A stretch of 64,000 bases of DNA, from NCBI GenBank assembly GCA_964615375.1, contig CAZTOW010000034.1, positions 1 to 64,000 on the forward strand, in the 5' to 3' direction. The notes beneath the pieces were generated by a model. The model had not been told where the DNA came from and did not search any database. It worked only from the letters and a program-made list of their open reading frames with translations. Positions 1 through 21,312 of this stretch are shown one piece after another (within the stretch, counting starts at the first letter, position 1; the number at the start of each line of letters is the position of its first letter). Position numbers and translations under genes: made by a program. The DNA comes from CAZKWG01 sp964615375 (GTDB taxonomy: Bacteria > Myxococcota_A > UBA796 > CAZKWG01).

Positions 1-1
1 G

Positions 2-838
2 GACAGCGCGGCCCCGGAGATGGAGGAGCTGTTCTCCTTCGTCGTGCTGGCCGACCCGCACCTCTCCGACAACCTGGACCACGAGGAGCGCATGGCTGCG
101 GCGGTGGCCTGGGTGAACCAGGAGCAGGCTGACCGCGACATCCGCCTGGTCTTCGTGGTGGGCGACATCGGCTGGAGCGGCGGGCTCACGAAGGCCCGCG
201 ACCTGCTGGACCCGCTCAGCGTGCCCTACCTGCCCGTGATCGGGGACAACGAGATCCACCTCGGCGACGAGCAGACCTTCGACGAGGTCATGGGCCCGAT
301 CTACGCCGAGCGCGCCGAGGAGCTCGACGAGTGGCGGCGCGGGGCGGTGGAGGTCGTGGACGCGAGCGGCGAGACGCTCCTGCTCCAGAACTTCTCGTTC
401 AGCTACGAGGGCCTGCGTTGGGTGGGGCTCGACTGGTGCTCGCGCTCGGACGAGGCGCTGGCCAGCGAGCTCGCCGAGCTCCACGACATCGACGACGGGA
501 CCTTCCCCTACCTGGAGGAGGAGCTGAGCCAGCTCCCCGAGGGGCCGGAGGAGGACGTGCTGCTGTTCTCCCACCACCCGATGTTCTTCTTCCCTGGCGG
601 CTTCGTGCAGGATGACTGGGAGAAGATCGTGGGCCTGGTGAGCCCGGTCGGCCACCGGGTGGCGGGGGCCTACGCCGGGCACCTGCACATCGACTACGCC
701 GAGGCGCAGGAGGAGGCGGGCTACGATCTGTTCATCACCGACGCGCTGTGGGACGACGACGTGACGGTGCGCGTGGTGACGGTGAGCGGCGACGGCCAGA
801 CCCACCAGTACGCGCAGGAGCTGGTCGTCGTGCAGTGA
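2..838 (+). CDS. Calcineurin-like metallophosphoesterase, 5' end outside window
   Basis: This is a dimetal phosphoesterase of the calcineurin-like superfamily. The ligand motifs occur in order: DPH near the N-terminus, VVGD, GDNE (in place of the usual GNHD/E), SHHP, and a final GHLH. The first in-window ATG is at 20, but the frame is open upstream to the window edge and 20 has no clear ribosome-binding site, so the true start and any signal peptide probably lie outside. The substrate cannot be told from sequence. Related proteins include secreted acid-phosphatase-like or nucleotide phosphodiesterase enzymes. It is convergent with the next gene, leaving only 21 nt between the two stops. Confidence 0.85.
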   Translation, partial: DSAAPEMEELFSFVVLADPHLSDNLDHEERMAAAVAWVNQEQADRDIRLVFVVGDIGWSGGLTKARDLLDPLSVPYLPVIGDNEIHLGDEQTFDEVMGPIYAERAEELDEWRRGAVEVVDASGETLLLQNFSFSYEGLRWVGLDWCSRSDEALASELAELHDIDDGTFPYLEEELSQLPEGPEEDVLLFSHHPMFFFPGGFVQDDWEKIVGLVSPVGHRVAGAYAGHLHIDYAEAQEEAGYDLFITDALWDDDVTVRVVTVSGDGQTHQYAQELVVVQ

Positions 839-859
839 GCCTGGACCGGGTGCGCGCGC

Positions 860-2038
860 TCAGGGGCCGAGGTGGACGAGGAAGAGCTGCTCGGACAGGC
901 TCTCGTCCGTCGGGAACGCGCGTGTCCCCTGCACGATCAGCGTGTCGCCCTCGTCGAGGTCCAGCGGATCGAGCGTCACGCTCCAGCCGTCGAGGCCGTT
1001 GACGTCCACGCCGAGCAGCTCGCGCTCCCCGTCCCAGTCTGCCCGCACGAGGCTCACGCTGTGAAGCGGGTTGCCAGGGGGCGCCAGGTCCACGATGTCC
1101 ACCGTGAGCGGGGTCATCGCGTCGCTGGGGTCGAACCAGCCCCCGCTCAGGTCCCACAGCGGACCGCCGCTGTGCAGGTTGACCGAGAGGCTGGACAGAT
1201 CGTTCGCCGCGGCGTTCCAGGCGCCTCGGTCCAGCCACTCGATGCCCTGGTCGGGGTCGAGGGGGCCGCCCATCCCGAGGATGATCGCCTTCTCCCAGCT
1301 CCCGACGTTCCAGAACTCCATGTCGCGACAGCCCTCGGGCACCTCCAGAAGCTGGATCCGAACGGTGTAGAATCCCGCATTGTTCACCGAATAGGCCGGG
1401 AGGATGGGCTTGTCGAACCCGGACTCCAGGATGTTGGTCGAGAGCATCTGCCCCGCTCCGTCATAGACCGAGACGCGGACCAGACCCTGGTAGCTGACCT
1501 TCCCGTCCCGAACGAAGATGGAGCGCGCGAAGAGCGGCTCGTCCCGACGACAAGGGGTCGGGAAAAGCAATATATCACCGCCACAGTCAACGATACCCGC
1601 CTCCCCACCCTCCGCCCAGGCGAAGAGCGTCCCGTTCAGCGCCTTGTCGCAGACGTCTCCGACGCCGTCGTCATTGCCGTCCGCCTGATCCGCGTTGGCA
1701 ACGTAGGGGCAGTTGTCGCATGCGTCCCCCAGACCGTCGTCGTCCGTGTCCTCCTGATTCCGGTTGTAGACGTCCGGGCAATTGTCTTTGTTCCAGGGGA
1801 CGTCGTTCCAGCCGTCGTCATCGGGGTCGTTCTCGCAGGTCTCCCAGTCGCCGTATTCTCTGCAGGTCCCCAGTCGATAGTCGAAGATCTCGCAGCTCGC
1901 CTCGCAGGTGGAGTAGGAGCAGACCTGCCCACAACGGCCAGGGAGCGCGAACGCGGCGGAAGGCGCGAGCGCGGGGGCCAGGGTGAGCAGGAGGCCGATT
2001 GGAGACAAACCAGGGGACGGACGAACGCTTTCGCTCAT
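860..2038 (-). CDS. Secreted thrombospondin type-3 repeat protein
   Basis: A 392-residue protein that begins with a hydrophobic export signal ending in AFALP, so it is probably exported to the periplasm or cell surface. It then has a Cys-rich stretch and about three Asp-rich calcium-binding thrombospondin type-3 repeats (DPDDDGWND, EDTDDDGLGDACDNCP, DGNDDGVGDVCD) at residues about 70-130. The remaining 260 residues look like beta-rich extracellular domains but match no family I can name. The start at 2038 is chosen because GAGG lies 8 nt upstream. An in-frame codon at 2080 would add 14 residues before the signal. A structural or adhesive surface role is inferred. Confidence 0.75.
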   Translation of the reverse strand: MSESVRPSPGLSPIGLLLTLAPALAPSAAFALPGRCGQVCSYSTCEASCEIFDYRLGTCREYGDWETCENDPDDDGWNDVPWNKDNCPDVYNRNQEDTDDDGLGDACDNCPYVANADQADGNDDGVGDVCDKALNGTLFAWAEGGEAGIVDCGGDILLFPTPCRRDEPLFARSIFVRDGKVSYQGLVRVSVYDGAGQMLSTNILESGFDKPILPAYSVNNAGFYTVRIQLLEVPEGCRDMEFWNVGSWEKAIILGMGGPLDPDQGIEWLDRGAWNAAANDLSSLSVNLHSGGPLWDLSGGWFDPSDAMTPLTVDIVDLAPPGNPLHSVSLVRADWDGERELLGVDVNGLDGWSVTLDPLDLDEGDTLIVQGTRAFPTDESLSEQLFLVHLGP

Positions 2039-2198
2039 CAGATGATCCTCGATGGAAGAGATGTTTGGTCCAGCGAGCACGAGTGTTCATGGCGGAGGAG
2101 TCATCCGCTACAGAAATGTACACAAATCACAATAATATAATTATATCGACTTCTTCTCGCCACGAGAGCCTGCTCTCCCCTCCGAGCGGGCCCTGGGC
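2039..2198. promoter_or_regulatory. AT-rich upstream region of the thrombospondin-repeat gene
   Basis: This 160-nt gap between two minus-strand genes is strikingly AT-rich at 2100-2160 in a GC-rich background. It contains a perfect 12-nt palindrome, ATATAATTATAT, at 2135-2146, and a small inverted repeat GAGAG/CTCTC at 2164-2177 just past the permease stop. The AT-rich block probably holds the promoter for the gene starting at 2038. I see no confident -35/-10 pair and no T-tract for a terminator. Confidence 0.35.
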
Positions 2199-3710
2199 TC
2201 AACCCTCCTCCACGCGCCGCTCCCCGCCCAGCAGGAAGACCAGGCCCATGCACCCGTAGGCCGCCGCGAGCCCCAGGGCCTCGCCCCCCTCGAGCTCCCA
2301 GGGCAGGTAGAGCGCGCCGCTGGGCAGCACCGAGTGGATGAGCCCGAAGGCCGAGAGCCCGCCGCAGAGCAGGCTGAGCCCCGCCGCCCGCTGCCGCCGC
2401 CCCTCCAGCAGGGCCGCCACGATGGCGCCCCAGAGCATGCCCGTGATGATGAAGCCGTGGGCCAGAATGTCCACCTTGTGGGCGAAGGCCGCCCCGCTCG
2501 CCGGCACCTGGCCCCCGGTGAACATCCCGCCGGCGATGCGCACCAGCTCCGCCACCGAGGGCAGGAAGGCCACCGTCACCGCCGGGGCGTGGTCGCGCGG
2601 CGAGCCGTGGTAGCTCTGGCTCACGATCTCCACGCCCACGAAGAGCAGCAGGGGGGCCACGGCCACGGCGGGGATGGCCTGGGTCACGAACTGCACGAGG
2701 CCCAGCGCTCCCCCCAGCCCGACGAAGAGCCCGCTCAGCAGCGTGTACCCGCTGCGCGCCCCCATGGCCTTGTAGGCCGGGTGGCCGATATAGGGCGTGG
2801 ACTGCGCCACCCCGCCAAAGAGGGCGGCGACCAGCGTGGCCCCGGCCTCCACCAGCAGCACGTCCCGCGTCTCGTAGCTGTCCCCCGCCACCCGCGCGCT
2901 CTCGGTCACGTTGATCCCGCCGACGATGGTGAGCAGACCGAAGGGGATGGCCAGCGGCAGATAGGCGAGCGCGCCCGAGAGCCCGTCCAGCGCCGCCAGC
3001 GTGGGGACCGGCGGCGAGAGCGCCAGCGAGAGCGAGGGGAGCGCGAAGTCGTGCACCAGGCCCGCCGCGCCCAGCGCGTACCAGAGCGCCGTCCCCACGC
3101 CCACGGTCACCAGCGCCCCCGGGGCCCGCGCCGGGAGCGGGAGCCGCGCGATCAGCGCCGTCAATGTCACACCCAGCGCCGCCAGCCCGGCGATGGGGGC
3201 CTCGAAGACGTGCAGCAGGGGCAGGAAGCCGAGCAGCACCAGCCCCACCCCGCCGATGGAGCCCAACAGCCCCGCCAGCGGGATCGCCCGCCGCACCGCG
3301 TCGCCCACGAAGCTCGCCAGCACCTTGACGATCCCCATCAGCAGCAGGGTCGCCGCCCCCACCTGCCAGGTGGTCGTCGCGTCCTTGCTCATCAGCCAGG
3401 TGGGACCCAGCACCGCCACCGCCATCCCCACCGTGCTGGGCGTGTCCAGCCCCAGCGGCATGGCCGTCACGTCCGCGCGCCCCGTGCGCGCCGCCAGCCG
3501 CCGCGCCATGAGCGTGTAGGCGAGATCGCCCACGCACACGCCCAGCGCCGTCCCCGGCACCATCTTCGTGAGGAAGACGTCCGCGGGGAAGCCGAAGCCG
3601 CCCACCAGGATGGCCGAGAGCAGCACGAGGTTCGAGAGGTTGTCCAGCGCCAGCGCGAAGAAGGCGCTCACGTCACCAGAGACCAGCCAGGGGGAGTGCT
3701 TCGTCTGCAT
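2199..3710 (-). CDS. NCS2-like (xanthine/uracil-type) permease
   Basis: A 503-residue polytopic inner-membrane protein with about 12 hydrophobic segments. The N-terminal part (DNLSNLVLLSAIL near residue 22) and the early MPLGLDTP motif resemble the nucleobase:cation symporter-2 group, specifically its AGZA-like branch. The family moves purines or pyrimidines with protons, but the substrate here is undetermined. Neighbours give no metabolic context. An overlapping minus-strand frame of similar length lacks hydrophobic periodicity and is a shadow. The ATG at 3710 is in a short 83-nt divergent gap shared with the next plus-strand gene. Confidence 0.7.
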   Translation of the reverse strand: MQTKHSPWLVSGDVSAFFALALDNLSNLVLLSAILVGGFGFPADVFLTKMVPGTALGVCVGDLAYTLMARRLAARTGRADVTAMPLGLDTPSTVGMAVAVLGPTWLMSKDATTTWQVGAATLLLMGIVKVLASFVGDAVRRAIPLAGLLGSIGGVGLVLLGFLPLLHVFEAPIAGLAALGVTLTALIARLPLPARAPGALVTVGVGTALWYALGAAGLVHDFALPSLSLALSPPVPTLAALDGLSGALAYLPLAIPFGLLTIVGGINVTESARVAGDSYETRDVLLVEAGATLVAALFGGVAQSTPYIGHPAYKAMGARSGYTLLSGLFVGLGGALGLVQFVTQAIPAVAVAPLLLFVGVEIVSQSYHGSPRDHAPAVTVAFLPSVAELVRIAGGMFTGGQVPASGAAFAHKVDILAHGFIITGMLWGAIVAALLEGRRQRAAGLSLLCGGLSAFGLIHSVLPSGALYLPWELEGGEALGLAAAYGCMGLVFLLGGERRVEEG

Positions 3711-3793
3711 CCGCCAAGGATAGTACAGGCGGGCGCGCCGTGATCCGCTACAATGGAGCGGTCGAGCCCACCGGCTCGCAGGAGGAGCGCACC

Positions 3794-4141
3794 ATGGCCG
3801 GATCCCCCCGCTGGCGGCTGGTTGATGAAGAGACCCTGGACGCGCTGCGCGCGGCGAGACCGCTCCGGGGCGCGGCCCGGCTCCTGAGCGCGGGCGCCGT
3901 GGGCGTGACCCTGTCGGGCCCGATGGTGGCCTGCAACGTCAAGGGCGGCCACACGGGCAAGTACCCCGAGAGCGGGGACACCTCGGACACCGGCGACACC
4001 GGCGACACGGGCGACTCCGGAGACACGGGCGACACCAGCGACTCCGGCGATACGGGCGACACCGCCGCCCCCGCCCTCGCGCCCGCCGGGGGGGAGTGCC
4101 CTGTGGCGGAGCCCGCCCTGGACCCGGAGTGCCCGGTCTGA
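3794..4141 (+). CDS. Small TGD-repeat protein with Cys-containing tail, possible lipoprotein
   Basis: A 115-residue protein. Residues 1-30 are charged and helical, residues 31-46 are hydrophobic and end in PMVAC (Cys47, an acceptable lipobox). Residues about 60-90 consist of D(T/S)GD tripeptide-like repeats, and the tail carries two copies of an ECPV motif at the extreme C-terminus. The ATG at 3794 is chosen over an upstream ATG because GGAGGA lies 8 nt before it. The stop is 1 nt before the start of the ferritin-like gene, so the two are translationally coupled. Either a surface lipoprotein or the substrate of the neighbouring diiron protein is possible. No function is known to me. Confidence 0.7.
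   Translation: MAGSPRWRLVDEETLDALRAARPLRGAARLLSAGAVGVTLSGPMVACNVKGGHTGKYPESGDTSDTGDTGDTGDSGDTGDTSDSGDTGDTAAPALAPAGGECPVAEPALDPECPV
3967..4059 (+). repeat. Tandem GACACx-type repeat encoding TGD/SGD units
   Basis: Short 9-nt-scale units encoding (G)D(T/S)(G/S)D are reiterated about ten times inside the small protein gene. Synonymous differences between units indicate the repeat is not freshly expanded. Confidence 0.75.
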
Positions 4142-4142
4142 G

Positions 4143-4949
4143 ATGGCGACGGCCCTCTTCGAGGTAGACCTGACGGGCGGCGCCACCACCCGCGCCTGGC
4201 ACGCGGCGGCCGGCGGGCTGGAGGGCTTCGCCGACTGGTCCACCCTGGCTCCCCAGGACTACGACCCCGATCTCGTCGTGCGGGCGCGGATCGGCTGGAC
4301 GGAGAACGCCTTCAACGAGTTCACCACGCTGGCGGTGATGGGTCAGATCGTCAGCGCGCTCACCCAGGCCAGCGCGCCGCTGGACCTCATCGGCCTGGCC
4401 AGCACCTTCCTGGTGGACGAGGCCGTCCACGTCGAGCTCTGCGGGCGGGTGGCCATGGCCCTCGGCGGCGGCGTGCCGCTGGCCTACGACCCTGACGATC
4501 TCGTGCTCCCCCTCGAGCCCGGGCTCAGCGCCGTCCAGCGCGCGAACGAGCTCATGGTCCGTGTCTGCTGCGTGGGCGAGAGCTTCTCCCTGCCCATGCT
4601 GGCCGGCTCCATGCGGGCCGCCACCCACCCCGTCACCCGCGCCGTGCTCACCCGCATCGTGAAGGACGAGGCCCCGCACGGCAGCCTGGGCTGGGCCTGG
4701 CTCGAGCTCGTGCGCGACCAGCTCGACGACGCCGAGCGCCGCCGCCTCAGCCACGCCGCGCGCGAGGCCATCGCCCCCCTCTCCGAATTCTGGGAGCGCC
4801 TCGGCCCCCGCCACCTGCGGGTGGACGACGGCGCCGCCGGGCACGCGCTGGGCTGGATGGACCCCGACGCCTACGCCGCGCTCGCCGTGCGGAGCCTGCG
4901 CGAGGAGGTGGTGGAGCGGCTCGCGGGCTTTGGGATCGAGGGGGGCTGA
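4143..4949 (+). CDS. Ferritin-like superfamily diiron protein
   Basis: A 268-residue, all-helical soluble protein. Two ExxH motifs (DEAVHVE around residue 100 and DEAPHGS around residue 178), plus Glu residues in ENAFNEF and GESF, reproduce the four-helix E, ExxH, E, ExxH pattern that binds two irons in ferritin-like oxidases and oxygenases. It starts 1 nt after the stop of the TGD-repeat gene, which implies coordinated synthesis and possibly a direct partnership. An oxidative modification of the Cys-tailed partner, or a role in iron or peroxide handling, are both inferences. It is not a typical storage ferritin by length. Confidence 0.7.
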   Translation: MATALFEVDLTGGATTRAWHAAAGGLEGFADWSTLAPQDYDPDLVVRARIGWTENAFNEFTTLAVMGQIVSALTQASAPLDLIGLASTFLVDEAVHVELCGRVAMALGGGVPLAYDPDDLVLPLEPGLSAVQRANELMVRVCCVGESFSLPMLAGSMRAATHPVTRAVLTRIVKDEAPHGSLGWAWLELVRDQLDDAERRRLSHAAREAIAPLSEFWERLGPRHLRVDDGAAGHALGWMDPDAYAALAVRSLREEVVERLAGFGIEGG

Positions 4950-4976
4950 GGTGCTATCCTCCCCCCCGGAGGCCCC

Positions 4977-5945
4977 GTGCCCGAGCCCACCCTCTACCTC
5001 CTGCGCTCCCCCCGCCGCTGGTTCCTGATCCCCGAGGGCGCGATCCTGCCCCCCGGCGAGCTCACGCTCCGCACCGTCCACGGCCGACGCCTGCGGGTGA
5101 GCCCGGAGGCGGCCCTGCCCTACGAGCTCGGGGCCGAGCAGGGGGCGCTCCTGGAGAAGGAGGCGCGCGAGGCCCTCGGCCAGCAGGGTAGGGAGATCCT
5201 GGAGAAGATGGCGCCCTGGAGCCAGACGGCGCGGGCGGTCTCTACCGTGCTGCGCGAGGCGCGCGCCGGCGAGGACCCGGGCACCCGCCCCACCCCGGAG
5301 CGCCTGCTGGAGGCCCTCGGCACCAGCACGGACGCGCTGAAGCGACGCGACGACGAGCCCGCCCGCGTAGGCGCCGAGCTGTTGGGCGGGCTGTTCACCG
5401 TGATCGCCGAGCTGCTCAGCGAGGACCCCGAGCTCCGCGCCCACGCCGTCGCCCGCCAGGAGGCCCTGGCCGCCGCCCTCGCCCCCCTCGGCGTGAGCCC
5501 CGAGCAGCTCGACACGATCGTCCTCGTCGGGCGCTCGCTGATCGGCGAGGCCGCCGTCCAGGCCGCCGCCGCCGCCCCGCCCTCCCCGCAGGCCCTGGCC
5601 GAGCGCCAGTGGGACGCCGTGGCGAACGCGCTGATCGCCCAGGGGGAACGCCCCGGAGAGGCCCCCGGCGAGCGCTGGCAGGCGGAGGTGGCGCGCGCGG
5701 TGCAGACCTTCCTGGAGCGGCCGGAGGCGGCGCGCTCGGCGACGGCGACGCAGGTGGGCGCGGCCCTCCAGACCCTGGCGGGCCTGGCCAGCGACCAGCC
5801 GGAGGCGCGCGCGGAGGCGGCCGGGCGCCTGGAGGCGCTCGCCCAGCGGCTCGAGCCCGTGTCCCCCGAGGCTGCACAGGCGGCAAGAGCCCTGCTCGCC
5901 CGTGCGGGCTTGAACGCCGAGAAGACGGCCTCAGTCCAAAGTTGA
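4977..5945 (+). CDS. Hypothetical Ala/Leu-rich helical protein
   Basis: A 322-residue protein with no signal peptide or transmembrane helix. The first 45 residues look like a small beta domain (LYLLRSPRRWFLIPEG). The rest is helical and Ala/Glu-rich, with regularly spaced Leu that may form a HEAT-like or coiled bundle. The start is GTG at 4977, preceded by GGAGG at 4968. It is 27 nt downstream of the ferritin-like gene and may be in the same transcript. I do not recognise a family. Confidence 0.6.
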   Translation: MPEPTLYLLRSPRRWFLIPEGAILPPGELTLRTVHGRRLRVSPEAALPYELGAEQGALLEKEAREALGQQGREILEKMAPWSQTARAVSTVLREARAGEDPGTRPTPERLLEALGTSTDALKRRDDEPARVGAELLGGLFTVIAELLSEDPELRAHAVARQEALAAALAPLGVSPEQLDTIVLVGRSLIGEAAVQAAAAAPPSPQALAERQWDAVANALIAQGERPGEAPGERWQAEVARAVQTFLERPEAARSATATQVGAALQTLAGLASDQPEARAEAAGRLEALAQRLEPVSPEAAQAARALLARAGLNAEKTASVQS

Positions 5946-6104
5946 GCTCCTAAGCGGAGGACCACGAGGGGTGTTCATCCGGTGTGCATGTACGTGTCAA
6001 TTCCGTGAAATGTCGATCAATCGATAGCGCTCGTCTGATCTCATAAAACGACGAATTCAATAAATGGGTAGATAAAATACCTTATTAATTACTCCCGCGC
6101 GCGC
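5946..6104 (+). promoter_or_regulatory. AT-rich leader/promoter region of the giant gene
   Basis: This 159-nt gap is the most AT-rich stretch near the giant gene. It carries an inverted repeat TCGATCAATCGA at 6013-6024 and a possible -10 (TAAAAT) at 6073-6078 without a convincing -35. Nothing else coding is visible. Promoter activity and an operator role for the inverted repeat are inferred from position only. Confidence 0.4.
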
Positions 6105-18233
<12,129 letters not shown>

Positions 18234-18273
18234 GGCGCGGGAACCCCCGGGCCTCGGCGCTGTCCGTCTCTGC

Positions 18274-19944
18274 ATGATCCTCCTCCTCGCCCTGCGCCTG
18301 GCCCTGGCCGGCGACGCCCCGCGCGTATTCGTCGCCCTCGACGACGTGATCCCCACGGCGAGCGGCCCGGCCCTGCTGGTCGAGGGCGGGTTGCTCCGAC
18401 CGAACGGGCGCTATGAGCCCACCGGGCTGGACCGCGCCGTGCTGGGCGACGAGCTGCTCACCCTCGACGATAACGGGCTCCGCTGGCTGGACGCCGAGGG
18501 CCACCTGCTGGGGAGCCTGCCGCCGGGCTCGGTCTCCGAGCTGCGCGAGGTCGATCGCGTCCCTGGCGGGCTGGTGTTCCCGCACGACGGGATCCGGCTG
18601 GGCGCGCCCTCGGCGGTGGACGCCGAGACGGGTGGCGTCGGCGGAGGCGACGATCACCCCGATCTGCCCGATCGCGGCGAGCTCACCCCCCCGCACGACC
18701 CGGTGGTCCACGGCACCAGCGGCGGGCGTCTGGTCCTGGTCCAGCGCCTCGAGGGCGTGGAGGTGCAGGGCCAGGGCGGCGCCTGGGGTCAGGTGCTGCC
18801 CCTCCGGCCCCGGATCGCCGGGATCTCGCCGGACGGCAGGGCGTTGGTGGTGATGGACGCTGACGGGCTCAGCGCCTGGTCGGTCGCCACGGGGGAGCGG
18901 CTCTGGGTGCGGGAGGTGGACCGCGACGCGCAGAAGATCCGCGTCGGGGCCGACTTCATCGGCGTTCAGCATCGTGAGGCGTGGACATTCTTCGATCCAC
19001 GGGAAGGTCGCACGCTTGGGAGCATCTCCGTCCAGCGTGGCGTCGCGCGCAGCGACGGCGAGGCGCTCGGACCCCTCGGAGAGGTCACCGGGGCGGCCCT
19101 GCGCGGGGAGCCCTGGGCCCTGCCCGCGCCCGAGCGCCAGGCGCGCGAGGTCTCGGAGGAGCAGAATCGGAGCACCGCCTGCGATCTGAGCACGCTCGAG
19201 CTCTCCCCCCTCTCCCGGCCGCCGCCCGCCGCCTCCGAGGCGGAGCGCGAAGGGCCCTGGCCCTGGATGGTGGACGCCGATCTGGTCTGGAGCGTCTCCC
19301 GTCCCATCCTGGCCGCCGTCGCCGGCCCCGACGGCATGGTCATCGTCGCGGGTCGGGGCTTCACCGCCGCCCTGGACCGCCGGGGCGTCCTGCGCTGGCG
19401 GCGGGACGAGCTGCTCCTCCCCCGCGCCCTGTCTGGCGGGCTGCTCATCACCGGCCAGGGGGGCCTGATCGCCGCGCTGGACCCGCGGACCGGCGAGCGA
19501 CGCTGGCGCCTCGATCTCGCGGTCGTGGGCTGGCTCGCGCCCGAGGGCGGCTGGGTGCTCCCCGTCCGGGGGGGCGCCTGGCGCTGGCTGGACCCGCGGA
19601 CCGGCCGCCTGCTGGAGCGCGCCCCAGACGGGAGCCGAGAACCTCACTTTTCGGACGATCCCGATACGCCCTCCCGTGAGGATCTCCTCGCCGCCGCGAA
19701 GGGCCTGCCCGTCCCCGATCAGGTCGCCATCGGGAGCGGCCGGACCCTGGTGAAGACGCGCACGGGCGGCAGGCTGAACGGCCCGCGCTGGCGCTGGGAG
19801 CTGAAGAGCGCGAGCGGCGAAACCCTGCAGCGCTGGGAGGAGGCCGCCGGGGTGGTGGGCTCAGGGGGTGTCGTGTGGGCCTGGAGCGGCGGACACATCG
19901 CCGCCTGGTACAGCGGCCCGCCGTCGACGACCCCGGCGCGTTGA
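18274..19944 (+). CDS. Exported PQQ-like beta-propeller protein
   Basis: A 556-residue protein with a short hydrophobic N-terminus ending in LALAGDA, consistent with export. The body has repeated beta-propeller blades of the PQQ/quinoprotein-like type, for example ALDPRTGERRWRLDLA and WLDPRTGRLLERA. Similar non-enzymatic propellers act as scaffolds in envelope complexes. It lies 40 nt after the giant gene on the same strand, so co-transcription is likely and a role in display or handling of that protein is possible, but this is context only. The ATG at 18274 lacks a clear ribosome-binding site. Confidence 0.65.
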   Translation: MILLLALRLALAGDAPRVFVALDDVIPTASGPALLVEGGLLRPNGRYEPTGLDRAVLGDELLTLDDNGLRWLDAEGHLLGSLPPGSVSELREVDRVPGGLVFPHDGIRLGAPSAVDAETGGVGGGDDHPDLPDRGELTPPHDPVVHGTSGGRLVLVQRLEGVEVQGQGGAWGQVLPLRPRIAGISPDGRALVVMDADGLSAWSVATGERLWVREVDRDAQKIRVGADFIGVQHREAWTFFDPREGRTLGSISVQRGVARSDGEALGPLGEVTGAALRGEPWALPAPERQAREVSEEQNRSTACDLSTLELSPLSRPPPAASEAEREGPWPWMVDADLVWSVSRPILAAVAGPDGMVIVAGRGFTAALDRRGVLRWRRDELLLPRALSGGLLITGQGGLIAALDPRTGERRWRLDLAVVGWLAPEGGWVLPVRGGAWRWLDPRTGRLLERAPDGSREPHFSDDPDTPSREDLLAAAKGLPVPDQVAIGSGRTLVKTRTGGRLNGPRWRWELKSASGETLQRWEEAAGVVGSGGVVWAWSGGHIAAWYSGPPSTTPAR

Positions 19945-19950
19945 CGGCGC

Positions 19951-21198
19951 TCACTCCGCCCGCAGATCCTCCACCCGATCCACCCGCCGTAACGCTGGCG
20001 ACAGCAGCCCCGAGATCAGCACCACCGCCACCGAGGCGGCCCCGCCGAAGGCCGCCGCCGGGACCGCGCCCCACCAGGAGGCGGTGAGCCCGCTCTCCAG
20101 CTCGCCGAGCTGGTTGCTGGCGCCGATGAAGACGAACTCGGCCGCGCTCACCCGGCCGCGCAGGCGGTCGGGGGTCGCCAGCTGCACCACCTGGACCCGG
20201 ATGAAGACGCTCACCTCGTCGGCCACGCCCGTGATCGCCAGAAACATCAGCGAGAGCCAGAAATTCGTGGAGTAGGCAAACCCGATGGTCGCCAGCCCGA
20301 AGACGGCCACCGCCAGGTAGAGGGCGCGGCCCGTGTTCCTGCGCACGGGGAAGTGCGCCAGCCACAGGGCCGTGGCCAGGGCGCCCACCGCCGGGGCCGC
20401 CCGCAGCAGGCCCATCCCCTCGGGCCCCACGTTCAGCACGTCGCGGGCGAAGATGGGCAGCAGGGCCACCGCGCCGCCGAAGAGGACAGCGAACAGGTCT
20501 AGTGTAATTGCGCCCAGGAGCACCGGGCGGCTCCAGATGAAGCGCAGCCCGTCCAGGGCCTCGCGCAGCCCGGGGGGCTGGCCGCGGTGCTCGGCCCGGC
20601 GGGACGGGAGCCAGAGGGTGGCGCCCAGGGCGCCGAGGAAGAGGAGCCCGGCCATGGCGTAGACCACCGCCGCCCCGTCCACCTGCCGGGCCTGGGCGAG
20701 GGCGTAGACCCCTCCGCCCAGCGCGGGCCCGGTCATGAAGGCGGCGGTGAACGCCGAGCTCGACCAGCTCGTCGCCCGCGGGTACTCGTCGGTCGGCACG
20801 ATCTGGGGCAGCAGGGCGGTGGCCGAGGGCCCGCTGAACATGCGCGCCAGGGCCAGCAGGAACAGGGAGGCGTAGACACGCCCCGTGCTCACCTCGCCCG
20901 AGAGCGTGAGCCCCAGCAGGGTCGCCGCGCCCAGCGCGAGCCCCAGGTAGCAGCCCGTCAGCACCCGGCTGCGGTTCGCGCGGTCGACGACGACCCCCAC
21001 CAGCGGGAACAGCAGGAAGGGCGGGAGGAACTGCACGAGCCCGATGAGCCCGAGGTCCAGCGGATCCCCGGTGAGCGCGTACATCTGCCAGCCCACCGCC
21101 ACCCCGAGCGACTGCGAGCCCAGGGCGGCCAGCACCCGACCGACGAGGAAGGCGCGGAAGGCGGGGTGACGGAGCGGCGCGTAGGGGGAGTCGGACAT
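19951..21198 (-). CDS. MFS exporter (EntS/MFS_3-like)
   Basis: A 415-residue inner-membrane transporter with about 12 hydrophobic segments. The start (PYAPLRHPAFRAFLVGR), DRANRSRVLTGCYLG after the third helix, and the later TPDRLRGRVSA motif match the enterobactin-exporter-like MFS_3 branch, which exports small molecules by proton antiport. The start at 21198 is preferred; an in-frame ATG 12 nt upstream is possible. It is convergent with the propeller gene (6 nt apart) and divergent from the hemerythrin gene. Confidence 0.8.
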   Translation of the reverse strand: MSDSPYAPLRHPAFRAFLVGRVLAALGSQSLGVAVGWQMYALTGDPLDLGLIGLVQFLPPFLLFPLVGVVVDRANRSRVLTGCYLGLALGAATLLGLTLSGEVSTGRVYASLFLLALARMFSGPSATALLPQIVPTDEYPRATSWSSSAFTAAFMTGPALGGGVYALAQARQVDGAAVVYAMAGLLFLGALGATLWLPSRRAEHRGQPPGLREALDGLRFIWSRPVLLGAITLDLFAVLFGGAVALLPIFARDVLNVGPEGMGLLRAAPAVGALATALWLAHFPVRRNTGRALYLAVAVFGLATIGFAYSTNFWLSLMFLAITGVADEVSVFIRVQVVQLATPDRLRGRVSAAEFVFIGASNQLGELESGLTASWWGAVPAAAFGGAASVAVVLISGLLSPALRRVDRVEDLRAE

Positions 21199-21312
21199 GG
21201 CCGGGCCCATAGCCCGGCGGCGGGGGCTGAGCGACCTCGCACACGGGGGGCTCGCGAAGCGGGTGAAATCGCACACACTCCGCGCCAGAACCCGCTCCAC
21301 AGGCGGATCGAC

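Noticed and set aside
872..2140. A 422-codon plus-strand frame opposite the thrombospondin-repeat gene
   Set aside because: No signal or domains; the minus-strand frame has a signal peptide, a ribosome-binding site and calcium repeats.
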